From the IMG/VR virus record IMGVR_UViG_3300032326_002107, positions 1 through 40,137 of that record: a stretch of DNA of 40,137 nucleotides. One strand, 5' to 3'. This document shows, one piece after another, positions 6,218 to 14,490 of the stretch. The stretch's first letter is position 1, and each line of letters opens with the position of its first letter. The notes under the pieces were generated by a model that was not told where the DNA came from, searched no databases, and saw only the letters and a list, made by a program, of their open reading frames with translations. Source of the DNA: a virus. Both the position numbers and the translations under genes were made by a program.

Positions 6218-7104
6218 TGGCCAAGCTTAAGATTGTAACCCAGACAGACAACATCGAGGGAAAGAAGACCAAGACTGTTACCGACAACTGGATGGATGAC
6301 TGCGCGTGGGCTACGCTCGCGTGTGCATCCAACCATCTTACCGGAGCTAAGTACACATCTTTCGATGGTGTGAAGTGGGGCGAGAAGGTTGGCCGCAAGG
6401 ACCGGGATGGCTTGCCTGACCCTACCTCGTTGGCCCAGTTGGCCAAGGCATCAAAGGACGCTGGCCTAAAGGCGCGTTATCCCAAGTCGTGGGCAGACGT
6501 GCTGAAGGCTCTCTCCGACGGTGCTGTGGTTGGCGTCAATGTGCAGCAGGCGAAGAATTACCCAGCAAAGGTATACATGTCGGTCTGGCATCGCAAGCGC
6601 GAGAAGGTTAAGCCGGGTCAGCCGTACGGCCATATGGTCTGCTTTGCAAAGCTCGACGATAAGGCACAGTTTGCGGACCCAACGATGTCCGGCGTAGGCG
6701 TAGAGGCATATGCTGTGCCGGTAACCCTGGATCAGTTTAAGCAGATTGCTTCGTCCAAAGGAGACGCTCCGCACAAGCGTTGCCTAATCTGGACTTCGAT
6801 TAAGCCTAGGCCACCAGAAGGCGACATCGATGTAGCGCTCACGGACTTTATGGAGAAGGCAGATCCAACGGTAACCAGCATGAGGATTAGGTCTCTCGAG
6901 GAGGCAAAGCGGTTGATTGCTGACCCTAAGCTTCCAACTAAGGTGGGGCTGCTGCCACAGCCGGTTGACGGCAAGGCAGTTAAGCGGGAGCTACAATTAC
7001 TGGTAGACCAGGTGGATGGCACGCCATGGGGCGCAGCCAGGCAAATGCTGTGGGATCGGATTGATGATCTCAAGCGTAAACTGAGAGGGGATAAAAATGT
7101 TTAA
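6217..7104 (+). CDS. C39-like cysteine peptidase, candidate endolysin
   Basis: A 295-residue protein with a papain-like/C39 triad pattern: C29 in NWMDDCAWATLA, H139 in QPYGHMVCF, and D154 in AQFADP, all within residues 20-160. The order and the F-x-DP after the histidine are typical of C39-like phage and bacterial peptidases. No signal peptide is seen. Residues about 200-290 form a second, charged helical region (LTDFMEKAD, IRSLEEAKRL, LQLLVDQVDG) that could bind cell wall or a partner. It overlaps the downstream holin-like gene by 8 bases, the classical endolysin-holin arrangement, so a peptidoglycan peptidase acting at lysis is my inference. A protease acting on a host or phage protein is the alternative. 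Confidence 0.6.
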   Translation: MAKLKIVTQTDNIEGKKTKTVTDNWMDDCAWATLACASNHLTGAKYTSFDGVKWGEKVGRKDRDGLPDPTSLAQLAKASKDAGLKARYPKSWADVLKALSDGAVVGVNVQQAKNYPAKVYMSVWHRKREKVKPGQPYGHMVCFAKLDDKAQFADPTMSGVGVEAYAVPVTLDQFKQIASSKGDAPHKRCLIWTSIKPRPPEGDIDVALTDFMEKADPTVTSMRIRSLEEAKRLIADPKLPTKVGLLPQPVDGKAVKRELQLLVDQVDGTPWGAARQMLWDRIDDLKRKLRGDKNV

Positions 7105-7318
7105 GGTATCTACAAAGGTCAAGGCTGCACTTGCGGACATTGCCCGCACGGTGGTAGCAACGGCCATCGCTGTATGGCTCGGTCTGGGCATTAGCATCTT
7201 TGATGCTGGCCCTGACGCACTCAAGGCAGTTATTGCTACGGCTGTAGCGGCAGGCCTCCAGGTTGCATTAAAGTATGTCGACCCAACGGCAACCGACTAT
7301 GGTCGGGGAGCTAAGTAA
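7097..7318 (+). CDS. holin-like small membrane protein
   Basis: 73 residues from ATG 7097 (site GAGAGGGG). After a basic N-terminus come two apolar stretches, about residues 15-35 (ARTVVATAIAVWLGLGISIF) and 42-60 (KAVIATAVAAGLQVALKYV), then a short polar tail with PTATDYGRGAK. The tail pattern (LKYVDPTATDYGRG) resembles small holins of actinobacterial phages, where a conserved NPxDxxYG-like stretch follows the last membrane segment. It would form pores in the inner membrane at lysis. It is the last gene of the rightward unit and stops just before a strong terminator. Confidence 0.7.
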   Translation: MFKVSTKVKAALADIARTVVATAIAVWLGLGISIFDAGPDALKAVIATAVAAGLQVALKYVDPTATDYGRGAK

Positions 7319-7325
7319 GTATTAA

Positions 7326-7348
7326 CTAGCCCAAGCGGTATGGGCTAG
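7326..7348 (-). terminator. hairpin closing the leftward structural operon
   Basis: CTAGCCCA (7326-7333) pairs perfectly with TGGGCTAG (7341-7348) around a 7-base loop. On the minus strand it begins at the stop codon of the HExxH gene and is followed by the T-rich TTAATACTT, so it can act as a modest intrinsic terminator for the leftward operon. It also lies downstream of the holin-like gene on the plus strand. Confidence 0.6.
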
Positions 7349-7779
7349 GGCCGGGGCCTTCGGGCTCCGGCTTCTTTCTTTTTCAGGACCTTTGCCAGGG
7401 TGAAGTCTGGCAGTGGCAACAGATTGCAAACCACATGCGACAGTGCCTCAGCAACACGCTCTGTCTCCGTATCCCAGGCCTTTTCTAGCAGCTCAAAAGT
7501 CTGGGACCCAAGGATACCCTCAAGGGAATTAATGAAGCGCTCTAGCCCAGCGTCATGGACGTGCATCAGCTCGTGGCTGAGGATGCGGCGCTGGCTTTCC
7601 GGGGTCTCCTTAAAGAAGTCATTGCTCAGCCGGATGGTAGCAATCCACAGGTTCTCACTTACCTCGACATCAGCCCAGGCGTCGTCCGGTGGTAGGTCAT
7701 CGCTAACCTTGATCGTCCACTGCTTGAGGTTGAGCAGGTGAAGGTTATCGTTACAGTACTGGGCAACCTCTCGACGCAT
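7345..7779 (-). CDS. HExxH zinc metallopeptidase-like protein
   Basis: 144 residues, ATG 7779 behind AAGGGGG. The motif LSHELMHVHD gives H69-E70-x-x-H73, and a downstream helix WDTETERVAEALSHVV provides a third acidic ligand (E107 or E111), as in small zincins. The preceding strand WIATIRLSNDFF fits the edge strand of such folds. No signal peptide is visible. It lies at the end of the structural operon next to the S74 fibre and a coiled-coil membrane protein, so it may act at lysis, in virion maturation or on a host target. The last residues (EAGARRPRP) are encoded through the convergent terminator. Confidence 0.7.
   Translation of the reverse strand: MRREVAQYCNDNLHLLNLKQWTIKVSDDLPPDDAWADVEVSENLWIATIRLSNDFFKETPESQRRILSHELMHVHDAGLERFINSLEGILGSQTFELLEKAWDTETERVAEALSHVVCNLLPLPDFTLAKVLKKKEAGARRPRP
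7350..7383 (+). terminator. strong intrinsic terminator after the holin-like gene
   Basis: A 9-bp stem (GCCGGGGCC with GGCTCCGGC, one G-U) is closed by the very stable C(TTCG)G loop and followed by TTCTTTCTTTTT. This is a textbook factor-independent terminator for the rightward unit. The convergent leftward gene encodes its last residues across the same hairpin. Confidence 0.9.
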
Positions 7780-7796
7780 GCGAATCCCCCTTAATG

Positions 7797-7982
7797 CTAC
7801 TTCCCCTGTGCGGACAACCAGGCTAGTATAGCGCCAATTCCGGAGACGCCCAGGAATGCGGCAATAGCCCGTAGGACCTTGATCCCGCCCCGGGTTTCAG
7901 CCAGCTCGATCTCAATTTTTGATAAAGACTTCTCAATCTCTTCGAGCCTATCCAAGATGAGACCAGCCTGTGTACGGGTCAT
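7797..7982 (-). CDS. small coiled-coil plus membrane protein, XhlA/holin-accessory-like
   Basis: 61 residues, starting ATG 7982 (ATGA overlap with the fibre gene). Residues 5-35 form a coiled coil (LDRLEEIEKSLSKIEIEL), and residues about 37-56 are one apolar segment (VLRAIAAFLGVSGIGAILAWL), ending in SAQGK. This layout, an N-terminal coiled coil followed by one C-terminal membrane helix, is that of the haemolysin XhlA family and similar holin partners. A lysis role is inferred from architecture and from the convergent lysis genes; spanin or anchor functions are alternatives. Confidence 0.6.
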   Translation of the reverse strand: MTRTQAGLILDRLEEIEKSLSKIEIELAETRGGIKVLRAIAAFLGVSGIGAILAWLSAQGK

Positions 7983-10108
7983 GCAACATTACCCTCGAGT
8001 GCGGCAAGACGTGTCTCTAGGTCGTCAATTCGGGACCGGAGTTTTCGCATAGCGGAATGGAGCGGAATAACAAGGCGACTGTATTGGATAGCCTCTGGCG
8101 TACCGTCTTCGTTATAAACTACGTAGGATTGGCCGTCAATATTTTCGGCCATTTCCTCGGCAAGGAATCCGTACTGCCTAGGGGACTCTTCGCCAAGTTC
8201 ATCAAACTGGATCTTGTCGTGGTATGTAATGGGAACAACATCAAGAATTGACTCAGAATCGGGAAGGTCAACAATATTTGTTTTATATCGAAGTGAAGAG
8301 GAGTCCTGGAAGAGCCTCCATTGAACGCGGTCCCCAGAAGTTGCACCGAAGAAAATTCTCACGTCGCGTGAGTTTGTAATTGTGGAGGTGGCGTAAAGGT
8401 TTGTTGCTCGAATTAGGTCAGCTGTATCATTTCCAAGGTTCACGTCATCTGTAAATGTTGCAGCACCGCTCACGCTCAGGGTCCCTGTTGAAACGCTAGT
8501 AAATGTAGGGGTAAGGTCGCCAGTTAATACAACTGATGCGCCCTCAGCGCCAGAGCCGCTAACAGCAATAAGTGAGTTTGCAGATGTAACGCCAGCGACA
8601 TAGTTGCCAGCGGTATCCGTACCAAGAGTCAAGGTCGGGATGTCTCCAGCCACAAGCCCGTAGTTTGTTGCGGAGATAGTTGTTGCCGTCATCGTTCCAG
8701 CAACCACAAGGTTTCCAGAGGTGTTGATATTCGTCGTACCGTTGCTGGAGTACAGGTTTGCGCCGCTGCCGTAACGCGGGGTTGCCGCTTTAATAAATGC
8801 AAGTTCTCCGTCGGCGACTGTTGCAAGGCTGTCCTTGCCATAGGCTGCAAGGTTGTCTCCTAGAACCAAAGATCCAGCAGCAATGTCTCCAGCATTTGTT
8901 GCGTTTCGGTAGACATACAAACCACCAGCTGCTCGGACTGCTAGTCGCTTGTAGGCTTGGATTGTCCCTGCGCTGTTGGAGGCAACCGCTGGAAGGGCTA
9001 GAAAATGCTCAACAGTAAATGATGTTGCTGTTGGTGTTGTGATGATTTGAATTGGCTTTGATGCGTCAATGGCGTTCCATGTTGCATTGACATTGTGGAA
9101 CGACACAAACTGACCCGCCCTAAGGTTATGCACCGCATCAGTAACTACCGTTGCTGGTGCGTTTGCAGCAGCTCCCGCGCTTGAGTTAAAGCCAACAGTG
9201 TCAAAGTCTCCTGTCCCATCGGAGTTTGTTACCTTTAGGGTTACAGCGCCAAAAGCCGTAGGGGGCTCAAGGATAATTGCTCCAGCTGCTGCGTCGATAC
9301 CTTGCTGCTCTGATGTAGCAGGGATAAGTGTCAAGTCCCTTGCGGTCACCGCACCGGTATTCGTTACCGTGAAGTTGCTTGAGGTAATTGCAGTGGCCGA
9401 CATAGGGGCTAGCGTTAGCTGGCCGGCAGTAATCTTATCAGCATTAAGGCTGGCAATGTTTGCATCAGTAATAGTTGCGTTAGAAATCTTTGCGCCAGTG
9501 ATAGTTGAGTCGACAATGTTTGAAGACGTAATCGTGGAGTTGGCGATCTCGGTAGCCGTAATAGTCCCGGCAACGATCTTTGCAGCAGTGATTGTATTAG
9601 CGGCGATCTCAGTAGCAGTGATAGTACCAACTGCAATTTTCGCAGCGGTCACCGCGTTAGCGTTGAGCTTGTCAGTAGTAATAGCATTGGCTGCAATCTT
9701 GTCTGCGACAATAGCATTAGCTGCAATCTTCGGACTTGTGATGGCGTCATCAGTGATTTGGGTACCTGTGATCTGACCAGTCAAGTCAACGGTGGCAACG
9801 GCCGCTGTCCATACATCCGAGTCGTTTCGGTACAGCTTGCCGTTAGTCGTAAGGTATACAACCTTCCCTTCTGGATAATCGCCGTTAGGGTCAGGAAGCG
9901 TGGGCAGTGTATCGACCTTGCCGACAAGGGTGGACCCATCGATTAGCTGGCTGTCGCCGATAACGCCGTCAGCAATCCAGCCCTCTGGACCCTGTGGGTC
10001 GTCCATGAAATCCTGCTGAAGCTCGTACGAGGTCTGGTTCGTCGGGTCCGTCTTAAAAGGATCGCGGCGCAGGTTATCAAACAGATCGTCAATATAGTTA
10101 TTGCTCAT
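7979..10108 (-). CDS. tail fibre/receptor-binding protein with S74 intramolecular chaperone
   Basis: 709 residues, ATG 10108 behind GGAGG. The N-terminal 60 residues, beginning MSNNYIDDLFDNLRR, should attach to the tail. Residues about 111-230 are twelve degenerate ten-residue repeats of the type NAITTDKLNA, giving a fibrous beta-structured shaft. The middle is strand-rich and Gly/Ala/Thr-rich, as in trimeric fibres. The last ~105 residues are a peptidase S74 chaperone: S604 and K609 in SSLRYKTNI match the Ser-Lys self-cleavage pair, followed by QYGFLAEEM and a final coiled coil (HSAMRKLRSRIDDLETRLAALE). In known fibres and endosialidases this domain trimerises the shaft and then cleaves itself off. 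The host receptor is unknown. Confidence 0.85.
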   Translation of the reverse strand: MSNNYIDDLFDNLRRDPFKTDPTNQTSYELQQDFMDDPQGPEGWIADGVIGDSQLIDGSTLVGKVDTLPTLPDPNGDYPEGKVVYLTTNGKLYRNDSDVWTAAVATVDLTGQITGTQITDDAITSPKIAANAIVADKIAANAITTDKLNANAVTAAKIAVGTITATEIAANTITAAKIVAGTITATEIANSTITSSNIVDSTITGAKISNATITDANIASLNADKITAGQLTLAPMSATAITSSNFTVTNTGAVTARDLTLIPATSEQQGIDAAAGAIILEPPTAFGAVTLKVTNSDGTGDFDTVGFNSSAGAAANAPATVVTDAVHNLRAGQFVSFHNVNATWNAIDASKPIQIITTPTATSFTVEHFLALPAVASNSAGTIQAYKRLAVRAAGGLYVYRNATNAGDIAAGSLVLGDNLAAYGKDSLATVADGELAFIKAATPRYGSGANLYSSNGTTNINTSGNLVVAGTMTATTISATNYGLVAGDIPTLTLGTDTAGNYVAGVTSANSLIAVSGSGAEGASVVLTGDLTPTFTSVSTGTLSVSGAATFTDDVNLGNDTADLIRATNLYATSTITNSRDVRIFFGATSGDRVQWRLFQDSSSLRYKTNIVDLPDSESILDVVPITYHDKIQFDELGEESPRQYGFLAEEMAENIDGQSYVVYNEDGTPEAIQYSRLVIPLHSAMRKLRSRIDDLETRLAALEGNVA
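9419..9778 (-). repeat. tandem 30-bp degenerate repeats encoding the fibre shaft
   Basis: Twelve consecutive ten-codon units in the fibre gene encode variants such as DAITSPKIAA, NAITTDKLNA, GTITATEIAA and STITGAKISN. The period is exactly ten residues through at least eleven units. It is a protein-level repeat inside one open frame, not a CRISPR array. Such tracts can change copy number by recombination and so alter shaft length. Confidence 0.8.
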
Positions 10109-11379
10109 GGCGCCTCCTGCAATAGAAGTCGGACGTTCTCCGTCTCCCTGCTCCAGATCACCTTGTACCCGGAAACGATGAGGTTGGAGTTTACGTTTGT
10201 AGATCCAAATCGGATATCGACAGGGATTGTGTCACCAATGCCGCATAGGCCAGACGACGACGCTGGCGACGGGAAACTATTGGTATGAAGTGATACTTGC
10301 ATCGAGACATCATAGCGCTTGGCACGCTTAAGTCGCAGGGCAGAGATCCGCATCATGTCTGACATGGACGGGATGTAAGAATAGTAAATCGATTCCTGCC
10401 GCAGGCCGTACTCCGATAGCTCGGCGTCACTGATGCCAGTATCAACCCATGACCCTGACCCAAAGCCACCAGTCTTACGGAATAGATTCCCACCCTCAAC
10501 CTGGTACAGCTGGTTGTCTACGTAGCCAGAAGCAGCAGGTGTTGGCAGACCGCCAGTTCCAGGGGCGATGATCGGCTGTACCCCGTTGGTTGCAATGGTC
10601 GACTCTGTGGAGTTTGGACGTGACCCGACAAAGGCAAGCTGGTTACGGAACTCAATGGGCATCCGTCGCTCGCTAAAGTTCTGTACTCGGTCATCCCCCC
10701 AGCGCAGCACTGCTTCTGGCCGGTGGGTAGCAGGAGCGCTGGTAAAGTTGAACTGGCCGTCAGGGGTAATCCAGAACCGGCAGACCTGGGTCGTATCTGA
10801 TGCACCGAGTGCCGCCAGCTCGCGCATGACAAAGAGCGCACGCTTGTAGTAGGCAGCATACTTTGGGATGGTCAGCTTGGTCGTGAAGTTGTCATCCGTA
10901 AATGGATTACTCAAGGTGCCCACAGTCGTCCAGCGCAGAGGCGAGTAGGAGTAGGCCTTGACCTGGTTATACAGCTCTTGCGCGACACCATCCTTGGCCG
11001 GGCTGGTCTCAGTCTTGATTGGGTGTACATCTTCCCACTGCTGCGGGTAGCCGGTATGCAAGGAGTAAAGGGATGAGAGGTAGCCGTAGCAATAGTAGAT
11101 GACGTCGTTGGTGTTGGCGTCCGCCTCCCCTAGCCAGCCACCCCAGACCAGCTCGTCGTCCCGGTAGATCCTTACGTGCGCTTTGTTTTCGTACGTGCGG
11201 ACAAGAAGAGCGTCAGCATCTTCCTGTGCGAGCGTGAAGAACGCTTCGGGAATATCGTTTGCATAGTCCGCATATCCAATGTTCTTGGCATTTTCCAGCG
11301 TCGCAACAAGCGTGCCAACTCCATAGCTAGCAGCAGCCCCTGTGGCAGCGTAGGCAAAAATCCGGACCTTGTACTTCAT
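10105..11379 (-). CDS. minor tail protein, ReqiPepy6 Gp37-like
   Basis: 424 residues if started at ATG 11379, which overlaps the stop of the upstream gene (ATGA); a start at 11472 would lie inside that gene. The N-terminal part has YKVRIF and VRIYRDDELVWGGWLGE (about residues 67-83), the pattern of the Gp37-like minor tail family in which an applied-position motif (displayed value - G - G) occurs near residue 70. The rest is strand-rich, with LRWGDDRVQNF and a C-terminal beta domain ending YKVIWSRETENVRLLLQ. It is likely part of the tail hub or baseplate that connects the Dit-like ring to the fibre. The family match is by eye. Confidence 0.5.
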   Translation of the reverse strand: MKYKVRIFAYAATGAAASYGVGTLVATLENAKNIGYADYANDIPEAFFTLAQEDADALLVRTYENKAHVRIYRDDELVWGGWLGEADANTNDVIYYCYGYLSSLYSLHTGYPQQWEDVHPIKTETSPAKDGVAQELYNQVKAYSYSPLRWTTVGTLSNPFTDDNFTTKLTIPKYAAYYKRALFVMRELAALGASDTTQVCRFWITPDGQFNFTSAPATHRPEAVLRWGDDRVQNFSERRMPIEFRNQLAFVGSRPNSTESTIATNGVQPIIAPGTGGLPTPAASGYVDNQLYQVEGGNLFRKTGGFGSGSWVDTGISDAELSEYGLRQESIYYSYIPSMSDMMRISALRLKRAKRYDVSMQVSLHTNSFPSPASSSGLCGIGDTIPVDIRFGSTNVNSNLIVSGYKVIWSRETENVRLLLQEAP

Positions 11380-12311
11380 ACACTGAACGCCGGATTCCAG
11401 GCTAGCGAACGAGCCGAGACACCCGTTGCCGTAACGGCCCATGACTGACCGGCGAATGCTGGGATATCCCAAAACTCTCCGCTAACATAAAGAGACCGGG
11501 TCTCTGTTCCATTTTTCTTAATCGACCCGTTTTCCATGTTGATAACATAGATATCGTTAAGCGCGGCACCGCTGAGGTTAAGTCGGAGAGTACGAGTAAC
11601 TGAAGAGCCAGTTACGCTACTTGTAATAGAGATGTCATGGGTTGCAGATCCTGCACCGCTCATGGTCAGGGTTAGGATTGGCCAGGAGCCATAGGTTGCC
11701 CCTGCCAACTCGCCGCTAGAAATAGTTCCGACAGCGGTCTTGGTCGTACCGGTATAGGCATATCGGCGTGGGTCTACCGCGAGCAGCTCCAGGCTGAACG
11801 GGACAGACGTGCCGTTGAACTGGCTATAGGTAATGGCAGGGATGCTCTTTGGTCGTACCTTGTAGAATGACCGGACCAGGTTTCCGGCTGACTTACTGGT
11901 CCCAAATACCGTGAAACTGGTAGCTGTGCCGGACGCTGAGGGGGTATAAAATTCCAGGTTCTGGGTGTACGTGGTGGGATTTTTTAGGCTGACCAGGGCG
12001 GGGTCAAAGGCGGCCACCAGGTTCTTAATTCGGTCGTTCAGGGTCTCCATATTCTCACAGCGGATAATGCCATCGATCCGGATATTGAGGTTGACCTTCT
12101 TTGCCCCATAGGCCTCGCTGCCGTCCTTTGATGGTCGGACTTCCGAGACGTAGTCATAGGCGGAGTTTACCTGGACTGAGTTAATCTCATAGATATCAAT
12201 CGGGTCTCCCTCTGCCGCACGCAGGTCAGAGTTGAGGGTGATGCTACCGTAGGTAATAGGAAGCCGGAGAGCCGGGTCGGATCCCTGTGGCTGTCCGAAT
12301 ACTCCAATCAT
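11376..12311 (-). CDS. Dit-like distal tail/hub protein
   Basis: 311 residues from ATG 12311 (ATGA overlap with the upstream gene). The first 190 residues read as a distal-tail-like domain: LRLPITYGSITLN at the start, then a conserved strand near FSLELLAVDPRRYAYTG, a phrase (L-x-A-x-DP-x-x-Y) seen in many Dit and Dit-like proteins. The remaining ~115 residues form a second beta domain with TLTMSGAGSATHDISI and SLYVSGEFWDIP. Dit rings normally cap the tail tube in long-tailed phages. With no tube or tape-measure gene nearby, it could form a hub on a short tail. It starts with translational coupling to the neck gene. Confidence 0.5.
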   Translation of the reverse strand: MIGVFGQPQGSDPALRLPITYGSITLNSDLRAAEGDPIDIYEINSVQVNSAYDYVSEVRPSKDGSEAYGAKKVNLNIRIDGIIRCENMETLNDRIKNLVAAFDPALVSLKNPTTYTQNLEFYTPSASGTATSFTVFGTSKSAGNLVRSFYKVRPKSIPAITYSQFNGTSVPFSLELLAVDPRRYAYTGTTKTAVGTISSGELAGATYGSWPILTLTMSGAGSATHDISITSSVTGSSVTRTLRLNLSGAALNDIYVINMENGSIKKNGTETRSLYVSGEFWDIPAFAGQSWAVTATGVSARSLAWNPAFSV

Positions 12312-12955
12312 CCCTGGCGCCCCGGTACAGGTGCCTGCCACGAGCGTCGCTCGCCAAGCAGCCGTCGGGCGGCAGACTCTGATTCGTTGACCATGGAGAG
12401 CAACTCGTTGACCGAGACGTTCTGTGACTGGTTGCGAGCAAGCCATGCGCTGAACCGGCCGCGCTCACCGACAACACGTCGGTATGCTTCGACACGAGAG
12501 AAGGCCAGTACGATGTTGGCCAGCTCGTCAGGAATGTAGGTGGTGGTTGCGCCAATGGTCACGCCGGTCAGTGGCCAGGCTGCGTTTCCGACAAGGCGAA
12601 GGGTTCCGCCGGCCTCTGCGATAAGTGGAGAGATATGCAGCTTGACAGTCCCAAGCTCTGGAGATCCGGTCAACGCCCAGATCGACCCGTCGATAGTGCC
12701 GTACTCGGTATCGCCGTCATAGCGCTCAATGCGCGAGATGGTCCGGATGTTTGCCGGGACGCTGTAGTATTCCGTCCCAGGTACGAGAGTAATTGTTGCG
12801 GTCGTGGGGTCTGGCTGATAGGAGAACCTTGGCCAGAGGCGAGCTACGTTCTGAGTAAGAATCTCAGTAAGCTCGGCCTCCGACCAGGTCACATAGGTAG
12901 GGTCGGATAGCGCGGTCTTTAGCGACGTCTTCAATGTTGCAAGATCGTTTGGCAT
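12308..12955 (-). CDS. probable neck/head-tail adaptor protein
   Basis: 215 residues, ATG 12955 behind GGGAAGGG. The start, LATLKTSLKTALSDPTYVTW followed by SEAELTEILTQNVARLWPRF, matches the helical N-terminus of adaptor or connector proteins that bind the portal. The middle is strand-rich (TITLVPGTEYYSVP, TLRLVGNAAWPLTG), and the C-terminal half has two helices (ELANIVLAFSRVEAYRRV). Position after the capsid and decoration genes and before the tail hub supports a head-to-tail joining role. An alternative is a tail tubular A-type protein. Confidence 0.55.
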   Translation of the reverse strand: MPNDLATLKTSLKTALSDPTYVTWSEAELTEILTQNVARLWPRFSYQPDPTTATITLVPGTEYYSVPANIRTISRIERYDGDTEYGTIDGSIWALTGSPELGTVKLHISPLIAEAGGTLRLVGNAAWPLTGVTIGATTTYIPDELANIVLAFSRVEAYRRVVGERGRFSAWLARNQSQNVSVNELLSMVNESESAARRLLGERRSWQAPVPGRQG

Positions 12956-12971
12956 GCTACCCTTCCCTTAC

Positions 12972-13442
12972 TTACGCTAGCGCCGACGGGGCGGCAACAC
13001 CGCCACCGATACCAAAGAACTGTACTTCTGGAGCTCCCGTAACCCAAGCAGCGCCACCGGCACCGGTACCGCCACGGGCAATACGGATAGCTGTCTTCCC
13101 AGTAAATGGGCCAGCCTTGAACTGGGCATGGTCGGTTGGCTCAACGCCAGCCGCATTCAATGCGCCGTTCGCCAAGAAAGTACCCTCTGCGTCGTCAGAC
13201 TGAAGGGTCAGTACATCGGTAGCAGCTGCCCAGGTCACTCCGCCATCCTTGCTGTATTCCACAACATCGATGCCGGCAGTTCCCGCAGTTCCGTTATTCT
13301 TTTGCATAATGATCACTCGCTCGTAGCCGCTGATATCATAGGCCTGGGTGTTGTTCACCGTGCCATTGAGGTCGTCGGCCGTCGCAAGCGTCACATGAGG
13401 AGTAACCGCGCAACGATTACTTCCCTTACGCGTAATAGGCAT
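12972..13442 (-). CDS. small virion protein, possible capsid decoration protein
   Basis: 156 residues, ATG 13442 behind GAGGTG. The protein is Gly, Ala and Thr rich and strand-rich, with YDISGYERVIIMQKNNGTA near 35-53 and VVEYSKDGGVTWAAAT at about 60-75, suggesting an immunoglobulin-like beta-sandwich. It follows the major capsid gene directly, separated by a long hairpin. Decoration or head-completion proteins often take this place. I cannot assign a named family. Confidence 0.55.
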   Translation of the reverse strand: MPITRKGSNRCAVTPHVTLATADDLNGTVNNTQAYDISGYERVIIMQKNNGTAGTAGIDVVEYSKDGGVTWAAATDVLTLQSDDAEGTFLANGALNAAGVEPTDHAQFKAGPFTGKTAIRIARGGTGAGGAAWVTGAPEVQFFGIGGGVAAPSALA

Positions 13443-13460
13443 GTTTCACCTCTTAACTTT

Positions 13461-13493
13461 GGGGGCCAGGAGGGCTAACCCTACCCGGCCCCC
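13461..13493 (-). promoter_or_regulatory. GC-rich hairpin between capsid and decoration genes, possible attenuator
   Basis: GGGGGCC (13461-13467) pairs with GGCCCCC (13487-13493), with an inner AGGG/CCCT pairing across the loop. On the minus strand no T-tract follows it, so full termination is doubtful. It lies immediately after the capsid stop, where partial termination, transcript protection or processing would lower the downstream expression relative to capsid. Confidence 0.5.
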
Positions 13494-13516
13494 GGTTCTT
13501 CTACTAGGCTAGGAGA

Positions 13517-14476
13517 TTAGACTGCCGAGGCAGCTGACTCCACGCGGAAGTAGTAGCTGTTCGAAAGGACGGCGCAACCGTAGTTGACCTTCCAGCCCAT
13601 CAGTTCCTCGGTGCCGAGTGGGTCCGTGTGGTCCCCACCAGGAGCAACGTGGTACGTCTGGAGCGTCTGGAGGTCGCCGCAGCCCCAGCCCTTGACATCG
13701 CCGAGGGCGATACCGAGGTGGACCGTTACCGAGCCGCTGTTCGTAGCGGTCTTCAGGCGGTTGGTCTCCATAATGCGGAAGCCCTCAAGGCGGCCAAGCT
13801 CGCCACGGAGGATCGTCTCCGGGGTGGCGTACTTGTTGACCTCAACGAAGTTCGACCCTGAGGTCGTGTCGTTGCGGAGGTCATAGCCCTGCTCAGCGCT
13901 GATGTGCAAGCGATAGAACCCGTCCCCGAAGGTTGGGATGTTCGCCTTGGTCATCTTGGCGCGGAGGAGGCGCAGGTCGTTCATCTTGAGCTTTGCCGTC
14001 GACGAGATGTCGTTGCGGGCTGCGTTGGCATCCCCGTTGGACTCCGTCGCGTAGAAGGCCGTACCACCAGCCGCGATCACGTCGCGGTTGAGGATATCGA
14101 GCACTTCGCCGGCTTCGCGGGAGAGGCGCTCGGAGGCAATCGAGACAATCTCGAGTGGCGACTTGACCTTCGCAATGTCGGTAATAGCCATGAGGCTACC
14201 GTACTGCGTGGTCGTGACGTCAACGGTCGAGATGGTCAGGGCCTTCTTGTCCGGGCGGCTGCCTTCCGTGAAGGTGAAGCTCGAAGCGGCCGAGACCGAG
14301 AGGTCAGGGACCGACACGAAGCGAAGGGTGTCAAACCCTGGGAGGAAGGTGCCACGCTCAGCGTAGGCATCGTTGTCCCAGAGGAGGACGTTTCGCAGAT
14401 TCTCAAGAATCTTCTGCTGAACCTTGAACGTAATCGCGCTCGATAGCGCGCTCGCTGCAAGCTGTGTATCTGGCAT
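13517..14476 (-). CDS. major capsid protein, N4-gp56 family
   Basis: 319 residues, ATG 14476 with AAGGA upstream. Family features in order are: an N-terminal helix with KVQQKILENLRNVLLW (about 19-34); the strand GFDTLRFVSVPDL; FTEGSRPDKKALTISTVDVT with TTQYGSLMAITD (about 70-100), the hallmark stretch of N4-gp56-type capsids; the long spine helix SERLSREAGEVLDILNRDVI; the phrase YRLHISAEQGYDLRND; and a C-terminal strand LGIALGDVKGWGCGDLQTLQ. It has an HK97-type fold and forms the icosahedral shell. A scaffold protein is encoded directly upstream. The family spans several podophages and siphophages, so it does not fix the tail type. Confidence 0.88.
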   Translation of the reverse strand: MPDTQLAASALSSAITFKVQQKILENLRNVLLWDNDAYAERGTFLPGFDTLRFVSVPDLSVSAASSFTFTEGSRPDKKALTISTVDVTTTQYGSLMAITDIAKVKSPLEIVSIASERLSREAGEVLDILNRDVIAAGGTAFYATESNGDANAARNDISSTAKLKMNDLRLLRAKMTKANIPTFGDGFYRLHISAEQGYDLRNDTTSGSNFVEVNKYATPETILRGELGRLEGFRIMETNRLKTATNSGSVTVHLGIALGDVKGWGCGDLQTLQTYHVAPGGDHTDPLGTEELMGWKVNYGCAVLSNSYYFRVESAASAV

Positions 14477-14490
14477 TTCTTATTGTTTCC

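Noticed and set aside
9198-9776. Plus-strand open frame of 192 codons opposite the fibre shaft
   Set aside because: It mirrors the 30-bp tandem repeats of the fibre gene, is low complexity and has no ribosome site.
9419-9778. CRISPR array
   Set aside because: The 30-bp period is continuous without spacers and encodes decapeptide repeats in one frame.
13904-14446. Plus-strand frame opposite the capsid gene
   Set aside because: Antisense of a clear capsid gene, Arg/Glu/Val composition typical of a shadow frame, no ribosome site.
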